A stretch of DNA of 59,338 nucleotides, taken from NCBI GenBank assembly GCA_903926205.1, contig CAIYID010000061.1, forward strand, positions 1 through 59,338, given 5' to 3'. Below, piece by piece: positions 1 through 8,870 of the stretch (the first letter of the stretch is position 1; the number at the start of each line of letters is the position of its first letter). The notes beneath the pieces are model-generated. The model had not been told where the DNA came from. It saw only the letters and a program-made list of their open reading frames with translations, and did no database searches. The stretch is from an uncultured Bdellovibrionales bacterium. GTDB lineage: Bacteria > Bdellovibrionota > Bdellovibrionia > Bdellovibrionales > Bdellovibrionaceae. The translations under genes and the position numbers were made by a program.

Positions 1-1
1 A

Positions 2-55
2 CGAAGTGAGGCTAAGAAGCGATTGACAACTGAATCCAACGAAGGCGAAAACTAG
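2..55 (+). CDS. Possible 3' end of a transposition gene (partial)
   Basis: An open frame enters from the left edge and reads RSEAKKRLTTESNEGEN before a TAG stop. It is too short to identify. Its position just before the 23-bp tandem repeats at 94-139 suggests the tail of an IS21-type helper ATPase (IstB) gene, but that is a guess from layout only. Confidence 0.2.
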   Translation, partial: RSEAKKRLTTESNEGEN

Positions 56-93
56 AACCAAGCGTCCCTTCGGTCCGCCAACACCACATGGGG

Positions 94-141
94 GTGGTCA
101 AATTGGTGAAATCCGAGTGGTCAAACCGGTGAAATCGGGCA
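94..141. repeat. Two 23-bp tandem repeats, candidate IS end
   Basis: Two adjacent imperfect copies, at 94-116 and 117-139, share the pattern GTGGTCAAA..GGTGAAATC. They are followed by CA at 140-141. Subterminal repeats and a CA-3' terminus are typical of IS21-family ends, so this may be the right end of an insertion sequence whose body lies outside the window. The HTH gene ending at 156 lies immediately inside this boundary. Confidence 0.4.
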
Positions 142-155
142 TTGTAATAAGCCAT

Positions 156-416
156 TCATTCAGCTAAGGCCAATTTTAGAACTTCAAGGGCCTCGTTTGA
201 AACGTGATTGAGGACTTCAGAATACTTGGTTGTGGACTCTGTCTTTGCTTTCAGGCGAGCCGCAGTCCAAATTTCTTCTCGTCTCTTTCGCCACTGACCA
301 AGAACCGACCATCGCTCGATGGTTGAACGATGAAATCCTGTTAGCTCGGCAATCTCTCGAAGAGTTTTGCCTTCACAAAATAGGTGAAATGTTGAGTTCT
401 GCCAATCTACACTCAT
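156..416 (-). CDS. Small HTH protein, probably truncated at its C-terminus
   Basis: This is an 86-aa protein with a helix-turn-helix near the N-terminus (GKTLREIAELTGFHRSTIER, about residues 16-35). The style is that of terminase small subunits and transposon resolvase tails. The ATG has a usable AGGTG Shine-Dalgarno. The helical stretch after the HTH ends abruptly at a stop about 15 bases from the putative IS end at 141. The original protein was therefore probably longer and cut by the insertion. Its role is unknown; DNA binding is inferred from the HTH only. Confidence 0.5.
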   Translation of the reverse strand: MSVDWQNSTFHLFCEGKTLREIAELTGFHRSTIERWSVLGQWRKRREEIWTAARLKAKTESTTKYSEVLNHVSNEALEVLKLALAE

Positions 417-510
417 GCTTCACCTAGTTTAGCAGGTGAGAAGCATGAACTAAAAGAATTTGAAGAAGGGGGCAAGACCCTAAAGCCCCGCCCCCAACCC
501 AATGCTCTGT

Positions 511-645
511 CTAGTCTTTAACTAGAAATCTGAAGCAAGTGCCTTTTGATGGATAAACTATTTTGCCGTTACGACGAATGTACCGTGCGTACACCCAGCG
601 ATAACCTGGCGGGCAATAGTCATCCTTTTGGACACGTTTCCCCAT
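511..645 (-). CDS. 44-aa basic, aromatic mini-protein
   Basis: This short gene starts at ATG 645 behind a near-perfect Shine-Dalgarno (AAAGGAGG, 6 bases upstream) and ends at TAG 511. The product begins MGKRVQKDDYCPPGYRWVYA and continues with an RYIRR stretch. It is rich in Arg, Lys and Tyr, has two Cys, and ends FLVKD. The pattern PPGYRWVYARYIRRNGKIVYP resembles small phage or plasmid proteins but I cannot name a family. The strong ribosome site and clean frame make it a credible gene. Confidence 0.55.
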   Translation of the reverse strand: MGKRVQKDDYCPPGYRWVYARYIRRNGKIVYPSKGTCFRFLVKD

Positions 646-666
646 GGGAAACCTCCTTTAGAATGA

Positions 667-774
667 CAGTCTTGACCCTCAAGAAAATTCGGATTACTCT
701 TCGAGTATGCATAAAGCCGAATTTTACGTCTGACAAGACTGCGGCGACCTTCGGGGAGGCGTTAGCGCGCCTCC
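667..774. other. Nested inverted repeats (structured intergenic RNA or DNA)
   Basis: CAGTCTTG (667-674) pairs with CAAGACTG (734-741). Enclosed inside it, AAAATTCGG (684-692) pairs with CCGAATTTT (717-725). A separate hairpin follows: GGAGGCG (755-761) with CGCCTCC (768-774). None has a run of T after it, so a simple intrinsic terminator is not obvious. It may be a structured leader for the 44-aa gene at 511-645, a small RNA, or a protein-binding site. Confidence 0.5.
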
Positions 775-788
775 TTGAGGGGACAATT

Positions 789-1217
789 TTAAGATTCTAC
801 TTTTTCTTTAAGTTTCCATTTTTCTCCAGTTTCATCTTTCTCAAAAATCTTTCCCTGATGCCTCTTCAGAGTGACGTACACATTTGAATGGGGATTTTGC
901 CCGCCAACCTGAATACCTTTTTCTTTTAGAGCCTTGAGAATTTCAGGGGCAGATAGCGCCGATTTTTCAGCAAGAATACTTTGAATTTGTCCGTGTAGCC
1001 CGCCAGGGATTTTTGCGCGGATAACCCTAGCACCGACTGCATCAGAGCTATCATACCCATCAAAAGATGGTGCTGGCGTTCCCTTGCGATCCAGCAACAC
1101 AAACAGTGCCTCTCTCATTTTAGCTAGTTTCGCGTACTCCTCCCTGAGTGAGTCCATACGCTTCTCAATTCGTTTAAGCTGAAGTTCATTCTGTTTATGA
1201 TTAACAACACTATCCAT
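789..1217 (-). CDS. Coiled-coil plus winged-helix protein
   Basis: About 142 aa from ATG 1217; an alternative TTG start at 1253 has no better ribosome site. The N-terminal half is a charged coiled coil (ELQLKRIEKRMDSLREEYAK). After a linker, the C-terminal 70 residues look like a HARE-HTH-type winged helix (SAPEILKALKEKGIQV.. NVYVTLKR..GKIFEKDETGEKWKL), a fold known in RpoE-delta and restriction-associated proteins. It lies downstream of the type I R-M operon on the same strand but is separated by 162 bp, so it may be separately transcribed. A DNA-binding or R-M accessory role is an inference. Confidence 0.6.
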   Translation of the reverse strand: MDSVVNHKQNELQLKRIEKRMDSLREEYAKLAKMREALFVLLDRKGTPAPSFDGYDSSDAVGARVIRAKIPGGLHGQIQSILAEKSALSAPEILKALKEKGIQVGGQNPHSNVYVTLKRHQGKIFEKDETGEKWKLKEKVES

Positions 1218-1379
1218 AGTCTTTAGTCTGTGTATTGTTTTGAGATTTGTCAATTATAATTCCACATATTCTCACTTGCAATAGTAACTGTTATAACTGT
1301 GTATATTCAATAATTTAGAATCATATTGCTTATTCTTATTGCCGACATAACAAAGTTTTCTCATGGTCGGAAAAAATAG

Positions 1380-2099
1380 TTACAGAGATAACATTTCAAG
1401 TCTTCGCTTACGATCTTCCCAATCAGGGATATGACGGGTCAGCAATGACACAAACTTAGGGCCGTGGTTATGTTCAAACAAATGACAAAGCTCATGCACC
1501 ACAACGTACTCGACACATTGACTGGGAGCTTTGATAAGGTCTTCATTGAAAATCAACTGACCCTTGGCTGTGCAGCTACCCCAGCGTTTTTCTAATTTGC
1601 GAATTGAAGTGCTGGGTATTTGTTCCGATCCGCCCATGCGTGGCCACCAGGTACTGATGATTACTTCGATTTTTTCTTTTGCGCGGTCTCGATACCATTC
1701 TGTCAGAACAGCTTTGGCTTGCTCAGGATCACGAGTGCCTGCGATCTTCAAATACCTATCTTCACGGGTAATTGACACCTTGTCTGACTCGATGAATTTC
1801 AGGCGATACTGCTTACCCAAATACCAGTGGGACTCACCAGATGTATAATTGTACCTGGCGACTGGCTTTTCCATTTCAACAAAATCGAGCTGTTGTTTGA
1901 TGATCCAGTCGGCACGCTTCAAAACCTTTTCGCGGATCAACACCAATGAAGCATCGTAAGGGGCAACGACGCTGACGCTGGCATCTGGATTTACACTGAT
2001 GCCCAACGAAGTGCGCTTTGATCGTTCGACCGAATAAGTGATCGTCTTTGATCCAAACTGCACTTGATCTTGATGAGTGGATTCAACTTCAGGCTTCAT
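1380..2099 (-). CDS. YgjP-like zinc metallopeptidase (DUF45)
   Basis: A 239-aa protein with the gluzincin-like signature VVVHELCHLFEHNHGPKF near the C-terminus. The HExxH-type helix and a later His are the expected zinc ligands. It is preceded by the KRWGSC motif that is characteristic of YgjP/WLM-type proteins. The ATG at 2099 overlaps the hsdR stop by four bases (ATGA), indicating translational coupling; a longer frame reaching 2132 is less likely. YgjP-family genes are often found next to type I R-M genes, but their role there is not established. Confidence 0.8.
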   Translation of the reverse strand: MKPEVESTHQDQVQFGSKTITYSVERSKRTSLGISVNPDASVSVVAPYDASLVLIREKVLKRADWIIKQQLDFVEMEKPVARYNYTSGESHWYLGKQYRLKFIESDKVSITREDRYLKIAGTRDPEQAKAVLTEWYRDRAKEKIEVIISTWWPRMGGSEQIPSTSIRKLEKRWGSCTAKGQLIFNEDLIKAPSQCVEYVVVHELCHLFEHNHGPKFVSLLTRHIPDWEDRKRRLEMLSL

Positions 2100-5000
2100 C
2101 GTGCATACCTGCGTTTCGCCACGTTTATACATTCATCAATGATCGAGTCGATCTGTTGAGTGGTTAGGTTGACGTTCTCGCTGGATTTTAGGTCAAAAAG
2201 AAAATCATCAATGTCATTTTTCATTTTGTTGGCAGCATCTCGGTCAGTTACCCAGTCACGACGCAAATGACTTTGGATCAGGTCATCAACAGTCAGGGCG
2301 ATCTTTACAGATAGGTCTGTTGCCTTTGTTCCTTCACCAAGAACTTGCACTAACACCTTGCCCGCGATCCCGTAAAAGGCTTTTGCTACGTCTTTATTGA
2401 CCAGGGCTTGTGGCAAGTCCTCTTTACGATTCAGAACCGAGTCCATGATGTCTTTTGTTTTCTTCAAGTATTCAGCGTCACCAATACGTTTATCTTTCCA
2501 CGCCTTGATGGCCTCTTCGAGAAGCTGAGAGAACCTGGTGTAGAAAACAGGGTCGTCATCCATTCGCTCAGAGATTGTCTTCTTTGTGCGGTGGGCGATG
2601 GTGTCGGCCTTTGATGCGTCAGAGCCGAGCTTGCTGATTTCTTTACCAAAGGCATCTTTATCAAAGATGTTTACTGGCTCATTCAGTCTGATCGGTTCAG
2701 CGGCACCCACATAAGTGTCGATCAAGCGTTGAATCTTTGGCTCGTATTCTTTGTAGTCAATGGTCTCTGCATATCGGGACTTAACAGATGCCCGCAGCCT
2801 TTGGAAAAACGCCAGGTCTTTTCTAAAACGATCTTGATCGGCCTTGGGCGTCTTCTCGACAAATTCTACACTGGACATAGCAACGCCAAAGCAGCGGCTG
2901 TAATCGGATAGCTTTTTATAGAACTCAACCCGCACAGCTTCGTCGGCTAAGAACCGCTCGTACTCTTCAATATCCATTTTGTTTTGAATAGTCTTAAAAG
3001 TGTCCCACAGAACCGAGTGCTTTTGTGGAAGTCTTGCGGCCTCTTCGTTGACGTTAGTCAGCGTGTTGCCAATATCTTTCAGGTCAAATCCCGAAAGAGG
3101 TCCGTACTGTGTCAGAGCTTGATCCAGATCACCAAGGATTCCGAAGTAATCAATGATAAAACCATAGTCTTTGCCCTCGTAAAGTCGATTTACCCTGGCG
3201 ATTGCTTGCAGAAGGGTATGCTCTTTCAAACTTCGGGCGATATAAAGCACCGTATTCTTGGGAGCATCAAATCCCGTTAAGAGCTTATCGACTACGATTA
3301 TAATTTCTGGGTCCTCTTTTTCAAGAAAGTTTTCAACGATCGTTTTATTGTAATTATCGTCAGAGCCATATTGCTCCATCATCTTTTTCCAGAATCGTTG
3401 AACCTCGTCAGATGTTTCCTCAAGTGGGTCTTCGGTTCCTTCTCTTGTATCGGGTGCCGAGAACACAACGTCAGTGCTAACCAGCCCAAACTCATCCATG
3501 TATTTCTTAATCTTAATGGCTGTGAGCTTGTCAGGTGCAGTCAACTGACCCTTAAACGGAGTGCCTTTCCAGTTCTTTGCGAAATGGTCCGACACATCGT
3601 AAGCGACCTGTTTGATCTTCTCTTCAGCTTTGTTGAGTTGGTTGGCTGTTGCAAACTTGCGCTTGAGGTCTTTCTTTTGTTCTTCAGTAAGATCCCGCGA
3701 AACACGTTCAAACCACTGATCCAATGGCTTTTGATCGACATCTTGAAGTATGTGACGGCCCTCATACAAAAGTGGCACAACGGCCTTATCTTCAACCGCT
3801 TGGTCGATGGTGTAGGTATCAATGAATCCACCAAATTGGTTGGCGGTGTTCTTGTCCTTCTTCATCAGTGGCGTACCAGTGAAGCCAATGTAACAGCCCT
3901 TGGTGAACACTCGTCGCATATTAACGTTGAAGCTACCGTACTGGGTTCGATGACTTTCATCGACAAGAATGAAAATGTCTTTTGAATCCAAAACCACATC
4001 GTTGCGGTTGATGACAGCTTCAAACTTATTGATGACCGCAGTCACAACAAAACTTTTTGGTGATTGAAGTAATTCAGCCAGGTGGGCACCAGTCTTTGCC
4101 TGGACCGTTTCTTTACCCGTTCTGATAAAGGTCTTTTTGATTTGATCGTCCAGGTCTTTACGATCCGTCACGATCACAACTTTTGGTGTCGGAATATCAG
4201 GATGCTGGGACAGAGCTTTCGCCATCATCACCATTGTCAATGATTTACCCGAACCTTGTGTGTGCCAGATCACTCCGCCTTGTCGTCGGCCATCGTCAGT
4301 AAACTTGGTCACACGCTCTAGGGTGTTCTTCACCGCAAAATACTGCTGGTAACGGCAAACTTTTTTGTAGGGCTTTTCAAAAACCATGAATTGATAAGTA
4401 AGCTCAAGCAGACGATCTCGCTTTAAGAGAGCATAGATCGCAACGTCTTGCTCGGTCTCGGTTCGTTTCCCTTGGGCCTCAAAGGCATTGATAAGATCGA
4501 CTTCCCATTTTTCACGATCAAGAAAAATGCGCTCTTTAGTTTCTTTCGTCAGTGGCTTGTTAATCAAGTGACCCAGCTCCGACATATAATCAGACTTCTC
4601 ACGCCAGAACGCCCAAAACTTATCTTTAGTTCCAGTCGTTGCATACTTGGCATCATTCACGCTGACAGCCATCAAAATCTGAGCGAAATGAAACAGCTTT
4701 GGAATTTCTTGCTGATTGCGATTGTGCTGCTCGATGGCCTGGCTGATCGCCTTATCCATATCGCGGCGTTTGCACTCGATCACCACGAACGGAATACCGT
4801 TCACAAATAGAACAATATCAGGTCTGCGAGTTTCGTGATTGGTCGCCTTTTCAACGACAAACTCCTCAGCTACATGAAACTTATTGTTAGTCAAAAAGGT
4901 CGCTGGATTCCAATCAACATATTGAAGGGTGTAAGACTTGGTATCGCCGTCAATTGTCTCTTCATAACTTTTACCCAGCGTAATCAGATCGTAAATTGCT

Positions 5001-5290
5001 TCATTCGTTGCGACCAAACCTTGATTGGGTTGATCCTTCAGCTCTTGAATGGCAGCGCGGATATTGTTGTCAGAAAATTTGTGTTCTTTGCCCTTGGTGA
5101 TGATGCGGTTGATCTTTTTAAGCTGTGATTCAAGCACATCATCAAGAACGACGTTTGCTTGCTTGCCACCACGGGATTTGATAACTTCATCTTGAGTCAG
5201 GTATTCATATCCAAGATTTATCAGCAGCTTGATCGCTGGTATTTGTGAGTCGTGGTCTTCCCGAAACGAGGGGGTTTTGTGACTTGCCAT
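2096..5290 (-). CDS. hsdR: Type I restriction enzyme, HsdR (endonuclease/translocase) subunit
   Basis: 1064 aa, full length for the family. The N-terminal nuclease has the PD-(D/E)XK pattern: D158 in RPDIVLF, then E172 and K174 in VIECKRR. An SF2 helicase motor follows, with Walker A TQGSGKS around 344-350, DESH at 444-447, and GFTGTPL as motif III. The C-terminal third is the helical region that docks onto HsdM. With HsdM and HsdS it cleaves unmodified DNA after ATP-driven translocation. It starts 7 bases after hsdS and overlaps the YgjP-like gene, so it belongs to the same operon. Confidence 0.95.
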   Translation of the reverse strand: MASHKTPSFREDHDSQIPAIKLLINLGYEYLTQDEVIKSRGGKQANVVLDDVLESQLKKINRIITKGKEHKFSDNNIRAAIQELKDQPNQGLVATNEAIYDLITLGKSYEETIDGDTKSYTLQYVDWNPATFLTNNKFHVAEEFVVEKATNHETRRPDIVLFVNGIPFVVIECKRRDMDKAISQAIEQHNRNQQEIPKLFHFAQILMAVSVNDAKYATTGTKDKFWAFWREKSDYMSELGHLINKPLTKETKERIFLDREKWEVDLINAFEAQGKRTETEQDVAIYALLKRDRLLELTYQFMVFEKPYKKVCRYQQYFAVKNTLERVTKFTDDGRRQGGVIWHTQGSGKSLTMVMMAKALSQHPDIPTPKVVIVTDRKDLDDQIKKTFIRTGKETVQAKTGAHLAELLQSPKSFVVTAVINKFEAVINRNDVVLDSKDIFILVDESHRTQYGSFNVNMRRVFTKGCYIGFTGTPLMKKDKNTANQFGGFIDTYTIDQAVEDKAVVPLLYEGRHILQDVDQKPLDQWFERVSRDLTEEQKKDLKRKFATANQLNKAEEKIKQVAYDVSDHFAKNWKGTPFKGQLTAPDKLTAIKIKKYMDEFGLVSTDVVFSAPDTREGTEDPLEETSDEVQRFWKKMMEQYGSDDNYNKTIVENFLEKEDPEIIIVVDKLLTGFDAPKNTVLYIARSLKEHTLLQAIARVNRLYEGKDYGFIIDYFGILGDLDQALTQYGPLSGFDLKDIGNTLTNVNEEAARLPQKHSVLWDTFKTIQNKMDIEEYERFLADEAVRVEFYKKLSDYSRCFGVAMSSVEFVEKTPKADQDRFRKDLAFFQRLRASVKSRYAETIDYKEYEPKIQRLIDTYVGAAEPIRLNEPVNIFDKDAFGKEISKLGSDASKADTIAHRTKKTISERMDDDPVFYTRFSQLLEEAIKAWKDKRIGDAEYLKKTKDIMDSVLNRKEDLPQALVNKDVAKAFYGIAGKVLVQVLGEGTKATDLSVKIALTVDDLIQSHLRRDWVTDRDAANKMKNDIDDFLFDLKSSENVNLTTQQIDSIIDECINVAKRRYAR

Positions 5291-5297
5291 ATTTACC

Positions 5298-6491
5298 TTA
5301 GACTTTCACTCGGACTTTGCCAGTTAGGAGTTTTTGCATGAGTCCTTGTTTCTGGGATCTTAATTTCTCGATATATCTTTGGCGCAAAATGATCTCTCGA
5401 TCGAGCGCAGTTAGAATATCAACCACCCTATTTTGATATACCATTTCAGGGACATGAATTTGCTCATTAAGAAAATCCTCAAGATTAAACGTCATCTTCT
5501 CAATATGAACACCATGCGAACAAATCAGAGCCTTTCGATACATTCTTTTTGCCTTCGACATATAGTCAAAGAACCGCAAATCAAGTCTGGCGTTTTGACT
5601 GGGCACTAACATGTCGTAAGACTCTGAAACAAACATTCCAACGTGCTCAACGGAAGCCAATGACCATGCGCCATGCACAACTTGCATACGGAAAATCAGA
5701 AAGCATGGTTTCAAAATTTCCTTTAGTTTTTTTGTTAAGATTTGGGATCCCAGCAAGGACTCTCGGTGAAAAATGCCTCCCGACCTTCTTCTAATACTTG
5801 CTAGCATGTACATCTTTTCGTCATTCCACGCCGTTTGCGAGCCAGTCTCTATCAATTGACTGCCTATTGAGACCGACTCCCATTTTTGATCTCTATTCTT
5901 AATTCCAGGAAAGCAAAGATCTTTAATTGTTTGAATCTGCAGTTTTTTAACTTTGATAAGTGAATCGTCAGCTACCCGTATCGCCTTGTCCCAGGTTGAA
6001 AGAATCTCCGCGATCTTTTTTTGCTCCTCTACGGGCGGCACAACAATACTAAGTTTTCCTATCTGATCCAGGCCAAGAAATGGCTGCGCTCCGCCAGATA
6101 AGAGCGTGCGAATTAGGTGCTTCTTGATGAAGAGTTGGTAACTTTCTAGGTATTTTCCATCTAGTTTATTCTTATCAGGTTTGAGAAGTGCGACATTCTT
6201 CATGCTGAATGGATAATCGGCATTTACAAATGCCACTGACCCAGTTCCTGCTCCGATATTCACCAGTAACACGTCGCCATACTCTGGGTTGCAGCGTCGA
6301 TAAATTTCAGCGTGGTCTTTCTCACTAACAAATGATGACTGTTTGAAATCTATAAGTCCGTCTTTGACGTGAACACCTGTTATAAACGGCACACCCGACT
6401 CAAGTTTTTGAGGTGTATCGTGCGTTCCATCAGTTATTTTGGAGCAAACTTTCGATAGGGTTGTCTTCACCCATCCCGTGGGCAAGCTCAT
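5298..6491 (-). CDS. hsdS: Type I restriction enzyme, specificity subunit HsdS
   Basis: 397 aa with the classic two-fold plan. The first target-recognition domain begins LPTGWVKTTLSKVCSKITDG. A central conserved helix follows (PPVEEQKKIAEILSTWDKAI). A second, unrelated recognition domain comes next, and a matching C-terminal helix (ILTALDREIILRQRYIEKL..MQKLLTGKVRV) completes the plan. It recognises the bipartite target sequence for both methylation and cleavage. Its ATG overlaps the hsdM stop by four bases. The two recognition domains are intact, so the enzyme is probably functional; the target cannot be predicted from sequence alone. Confidence 0.93.
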   Translation of the reverse strand: MSLPTGWVKTTLSKVCSKITDGTHDTPQKLESGVPFITGVHVKDGLIDFKQSSFVSEKDHAEIYRRCNPEYGDVLLVNIGAGTGSVAFVNADYPFSMKNVALLKPDKNKLDGKYLESYQLFIKKHLIRTLLSGGAQPFLGLDQIGKLSIVVPPVEEQKKIAEILSTWDKAIRVADDSLIKVKKLQIQTIKDLCFPGIKNRDQKWESVSIGSQLIETGSQTAWNDEKMYMLASIRRRSGGIFHRESLLGSQILTKKLKEILKPCFLIFRMQVVHGAWSLASVEHVGMFVSESYDMLVPSQNARLDLRFFDYMSKAKRMYRKALICSHGVHIEKMTFNLEDFLNEQIHVPEMVYQNRVVDILTALDREIILRQRYIEKLRSQKQGLMQKLLTGKVRVKV

Positions 6492-8095
6492 AACCCAAGC
6501 TCCCGCAGATACTTCTTCATTTCTTTGCGAAGATCAGCCAAATTCGACTCAATAGCATCAATCTCAGTCTCAAGTGCTTCAAGATTGATTTCTTCTTCCT
6601 CTTCAAATGTATCAACATAGCGAGGAATGTTCAGATTGAACTCATTCTCTTTGATCTCATCAAAAGTCGCTAAGTGCGCATACTTTTCAGCAGACTTACG
6701 AGACTTTGCAGTTGTAACGATTTTTTCAATATCACTATCTCGAAGTCGGCTTTGGTTTTTGCCCTCTTCAAACTCGCGACTGGCATCTATAAATAGAACG
6801 TCCCTCGATTTTTTTCCTTTATTGAAGACCAATATAGCTGCTGTTATGCCAGTGCCAAAAAATAGATTTGGCGGAAGGCCCACGACAGTCTCAAGCAAAT
6901 TTTCTTCAATCAATGCCTGACGGATTTTTCCTTCACTGCCACCACGGAATAAAACCCCGTGCGGAACGATAACACCAACACGCCCAGTGCTTTCATAAGC
7001 ACTCTCGATCATGTGAAGAATAAAGGCATAATCACCCTTGCTCTTGGGCGGAATACCACGAGTGAACCGCTTGTATGGGTCAGCCTCTGCTATTTCTGCG
7101 CCCCACTTGTCCAGCGAGAAGGGTGGATTTGCGACAACAACATTGAACTTGGTCAGAGCATCTTTCTCTTTGAAGAATGGCGAGTTGATCGTGTCACCAC
7201 GTTCGATCTTAGAATTATCAATCCCATGCAAGAACATATTCATCTTCGCAAGTGCCCAAGTGCCGCCGTTGACTTCTTGTCCCCACAGAGAAAAGTCTTG
7301 CCCGCCGATTTCATTTGCGACTCGCAATAGTAGCGAACCTGAGCCGCAAGTGGGGTCATAGATACGATCACCTGATTTCGCGCCTACCAGTTTTGCCAGC
7401 AAGATTGCGACTTCGCGTGGGGTGTAAAACTCACCGCCCTTTTTGCCAGCATCAGAAGCAAATTGTGAAATCAAATAGATGTACGCATTACCAATCACAT
7501 CCTCTTGGTGTTTTTCATCGCCAAAACGGCTGGGTCTGAAATCTAAAACCGAATCCGCAAAATCTTCGACTAGATTTTTAAGTCTCTTGTTGCGATCACG
7601 GGTTGAACCCAAGGCTTGATCGGAGTTGAAGTCGATTCCGCCAAAGACACCATCCAGCTTTTGCTTGTTGGCTTCTTCGATGTTTTCCATCGCATCATTG
7701 ATGAGCTGACCCAGATTAGAATCATCACGGTGTTCATAAAGATAATCATAAGAACAGTTCTTTGGCAGAATGAAACGCTCGCGCTCCATACGGCGATTGA
7801 TGCGTTCTTTGTCGCCTTTAAGCTCGGTGCTGTATTTTGCGTAGTGGTCTTTCCAAACATCGCTAAGGTATTTTAAGAATAGGAACGACAAGATGTAGTT
7901 CTTGTATGCACCTGAGTCGATGGTGCCGCGAAAGGTGTCGCACATCTGCCAGAGCTTGCGGTTGATTTGATTTTGGTCGATGACACCCGCTGGGGTTTGG
8001 ACCAATTCTTTCTTAGTCTCAACAACGTCCTCGATTGATTTTTCAACTTTTGCTTTTTTGGCTGGGGCCTTGGTTGGCTTTTTTGCTTTGCTCAT
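6488..8095 (-). CDS. hsdM: Type I restriction enzyme, N6-adenine methyltransferase HsdM
   Basis: 535 aa. The first 35 residues are an unusual Lys/Ala-rich basic tail (KAKKPTKAPAKKAKVEK). Then come the HsdM N-terminal bundle and the methylase domain. It contains GEFYTPREVAILLAKLV, the AdoMet motif DPTCGSGSL at 247-255, and the catalytic NPPF at 323-326. It methylates adenine in the HsdS target to protect host DNA. It overlaps both neighbours by four bases (the S-like gene upstream, hsdS downstream). The basic tail is not needed for catalysis in the family and is an oddity. Confidence 0.95.
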   Translation of the reverse strand: MSKAKKPTKAPAKKAKVEKSIEDVVETKKELVQTPAGVIDQNQINRKLWQMCDTFRGTIDSGAYKNYILSFLFLKYLSDVWKDHYAKYSTELKGDKERINRRMERERFILPKNCSYDYLYEHRDDSNLGQLINDAMENIEEANKQKLDGVFGGIDFNSDQALGSTRDRNKRLKNLVEDFADSVLDFRPSRFGDEKHQEDVIGNAYIYLISQFASDAGKKGGEFYTPREVAILLAKLVGAKSGDRIYDPTCGSGSLLLRVANEIGGQDFSLWGQEVNGGTWALAKMNMFLHGIDNSKIERGDTINSPFFKEKDALTKFNVVVANPPFSLDKWGAEIAEADPYKRFTRGIPPKSKGDYAFILHMIESAYESTGRVGVIVPHGVLFRGGSEGKIRQALIEENLLETVVGLPPNLFFGTGITAAILVFNKGKKSRDVLFIDASREFEEGKNQSRLRDSDIEKIVTTAKSRKSAEKYAHLATFDEIKENEFNLNIPRYVDTFEEEEEINLEALETEIDAIESNLADLRKEMKKYLRELGL

Positions 8096-8694
8096 AGATC
8101 TAAATTCCTTTCGGCTTTCTTTAGTGATTTTTCTGAAACGAGGGAGATGAGCTTTGTCATCTTGTCTTGCAAAACTTCATGCTCACGACGGTATTCACGG
8201 GCTAGGCTATCAAGATAGGCGATCTTTTCTTGCAATGCCGGATGTGGGATTGGGATCGGCAAAGTCATCAAGTCGCGCTTGGTGACATTTAAGATTGTGC
8301 TACCCTGACCCACTGATCGAAAATAAGTCTGCGCTGGTTTTTGATTAAGGTACCACGCCAGATACGTTGCCAAAACTTCTTCACTTTTTTCGCGGATAAT
8401 AAAGAAGTAACTGGATGCAATCAGGTTGGGCTGTGTTCGCTCAACAAAGATCGCCATTGGGTTCATTTTTGATAAAAAGAGAATGTCGTTTTCTTTTATA
8501 TAGTGTTGAGGCTGTGGAGTAGCTTGGACCTGCACGCAGTACTCAGGCACACGGAATGTTCTGGTTTGGATGTCGATGTCCTTAGCTTGAATCGCACGAT
8601 GCTTTGATTCTGCATCTGGAATGTAGCCCTCTCGAAACAGATAGCCTGAGTGGATTTCTGCCAGGTCTCCGAGGGTTTTATGGGTTGTTTTCAT
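8092..8694 (-). CDS. Half-size HsdS-like protein with a single recognition domain
   Basis: 200 aa from ATG 8694. I preferred this start to TTG 8703 because TAGGA lies at a better distance. It has one HsdS-type target-recognition domain (KTLGDLAEIHSGYLFREG..; later TILNVTKRDLMTLPIPIP) followed by a single conserved helix (LQEKIAYLDSLAREYRREHEVLQDKMTKLI). A full HsdS has two of each. It is the first gene of the operon and overlaps hsdM by four bases, while a complete hsdS lies downstream. It could dimerise as an alternative specificity subunit, or modulate the complex. Functional assignment is inference. Confidence 0.8.
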   Translation of the reverse strand: MKTTHKTLGDLAEIHSGYLFREGYIPDAESKHRAIQAKDIDIQTRTFRVPEYCVQVQATPQPQHYIKENDILFLSKMNPMAIFVERTQPNLIASSYFFIIREKSEEVLATYLAWYLNQKPAQTYFRSVGQGSTILNVTKRDLMTLPIPIPHPALQEKIAYLDSLAREYRREHEVLQDKMTKLISLVSEKSLKKAERNLDL

Positions 8695-8763
8695 CGCGCT
8701 CAATCCTATCAGTAGGCAGTTGAAGTTTTGTCCTACTAACGATAATGTATCACAATATAACGT

Positions 8764-8792
8764 TCTAAGTCAAGACAAAATTTTGTAGTAGG
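8764..8792 (-). promoter_or_regulatory. Putative promoter and operator of the type I R-M operon
   Basis: On the minus strand, TTGACT lies about 18 bases before TACATT, a reasonable sigma-70 pair upstream of the S-like gene. The region also carries CCTACTA (8732-8738), its inverted partner TAGTAGG (8786-8792) and AGTAGG (8711-8716), plus the palindrome ACAAAATTTTGT. These repeats flank the promoter and may bind a regulator. Confidence 0.4.
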
Positions 8793-8870
8793 CCTCTACT
8801 GTCAGCTCATTTGCCGTTATTTTGCCACTTATCTTCATGTTTTCAACGATTTGACCGATGTTTTATTTAT

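Noticed and set aside
2100..2132. N-terminal extension of the YgjP-like gene
   Set aside because: ATG 2099 overlaps the hsdR stop in the ATGA form and matches the usual start of the family.
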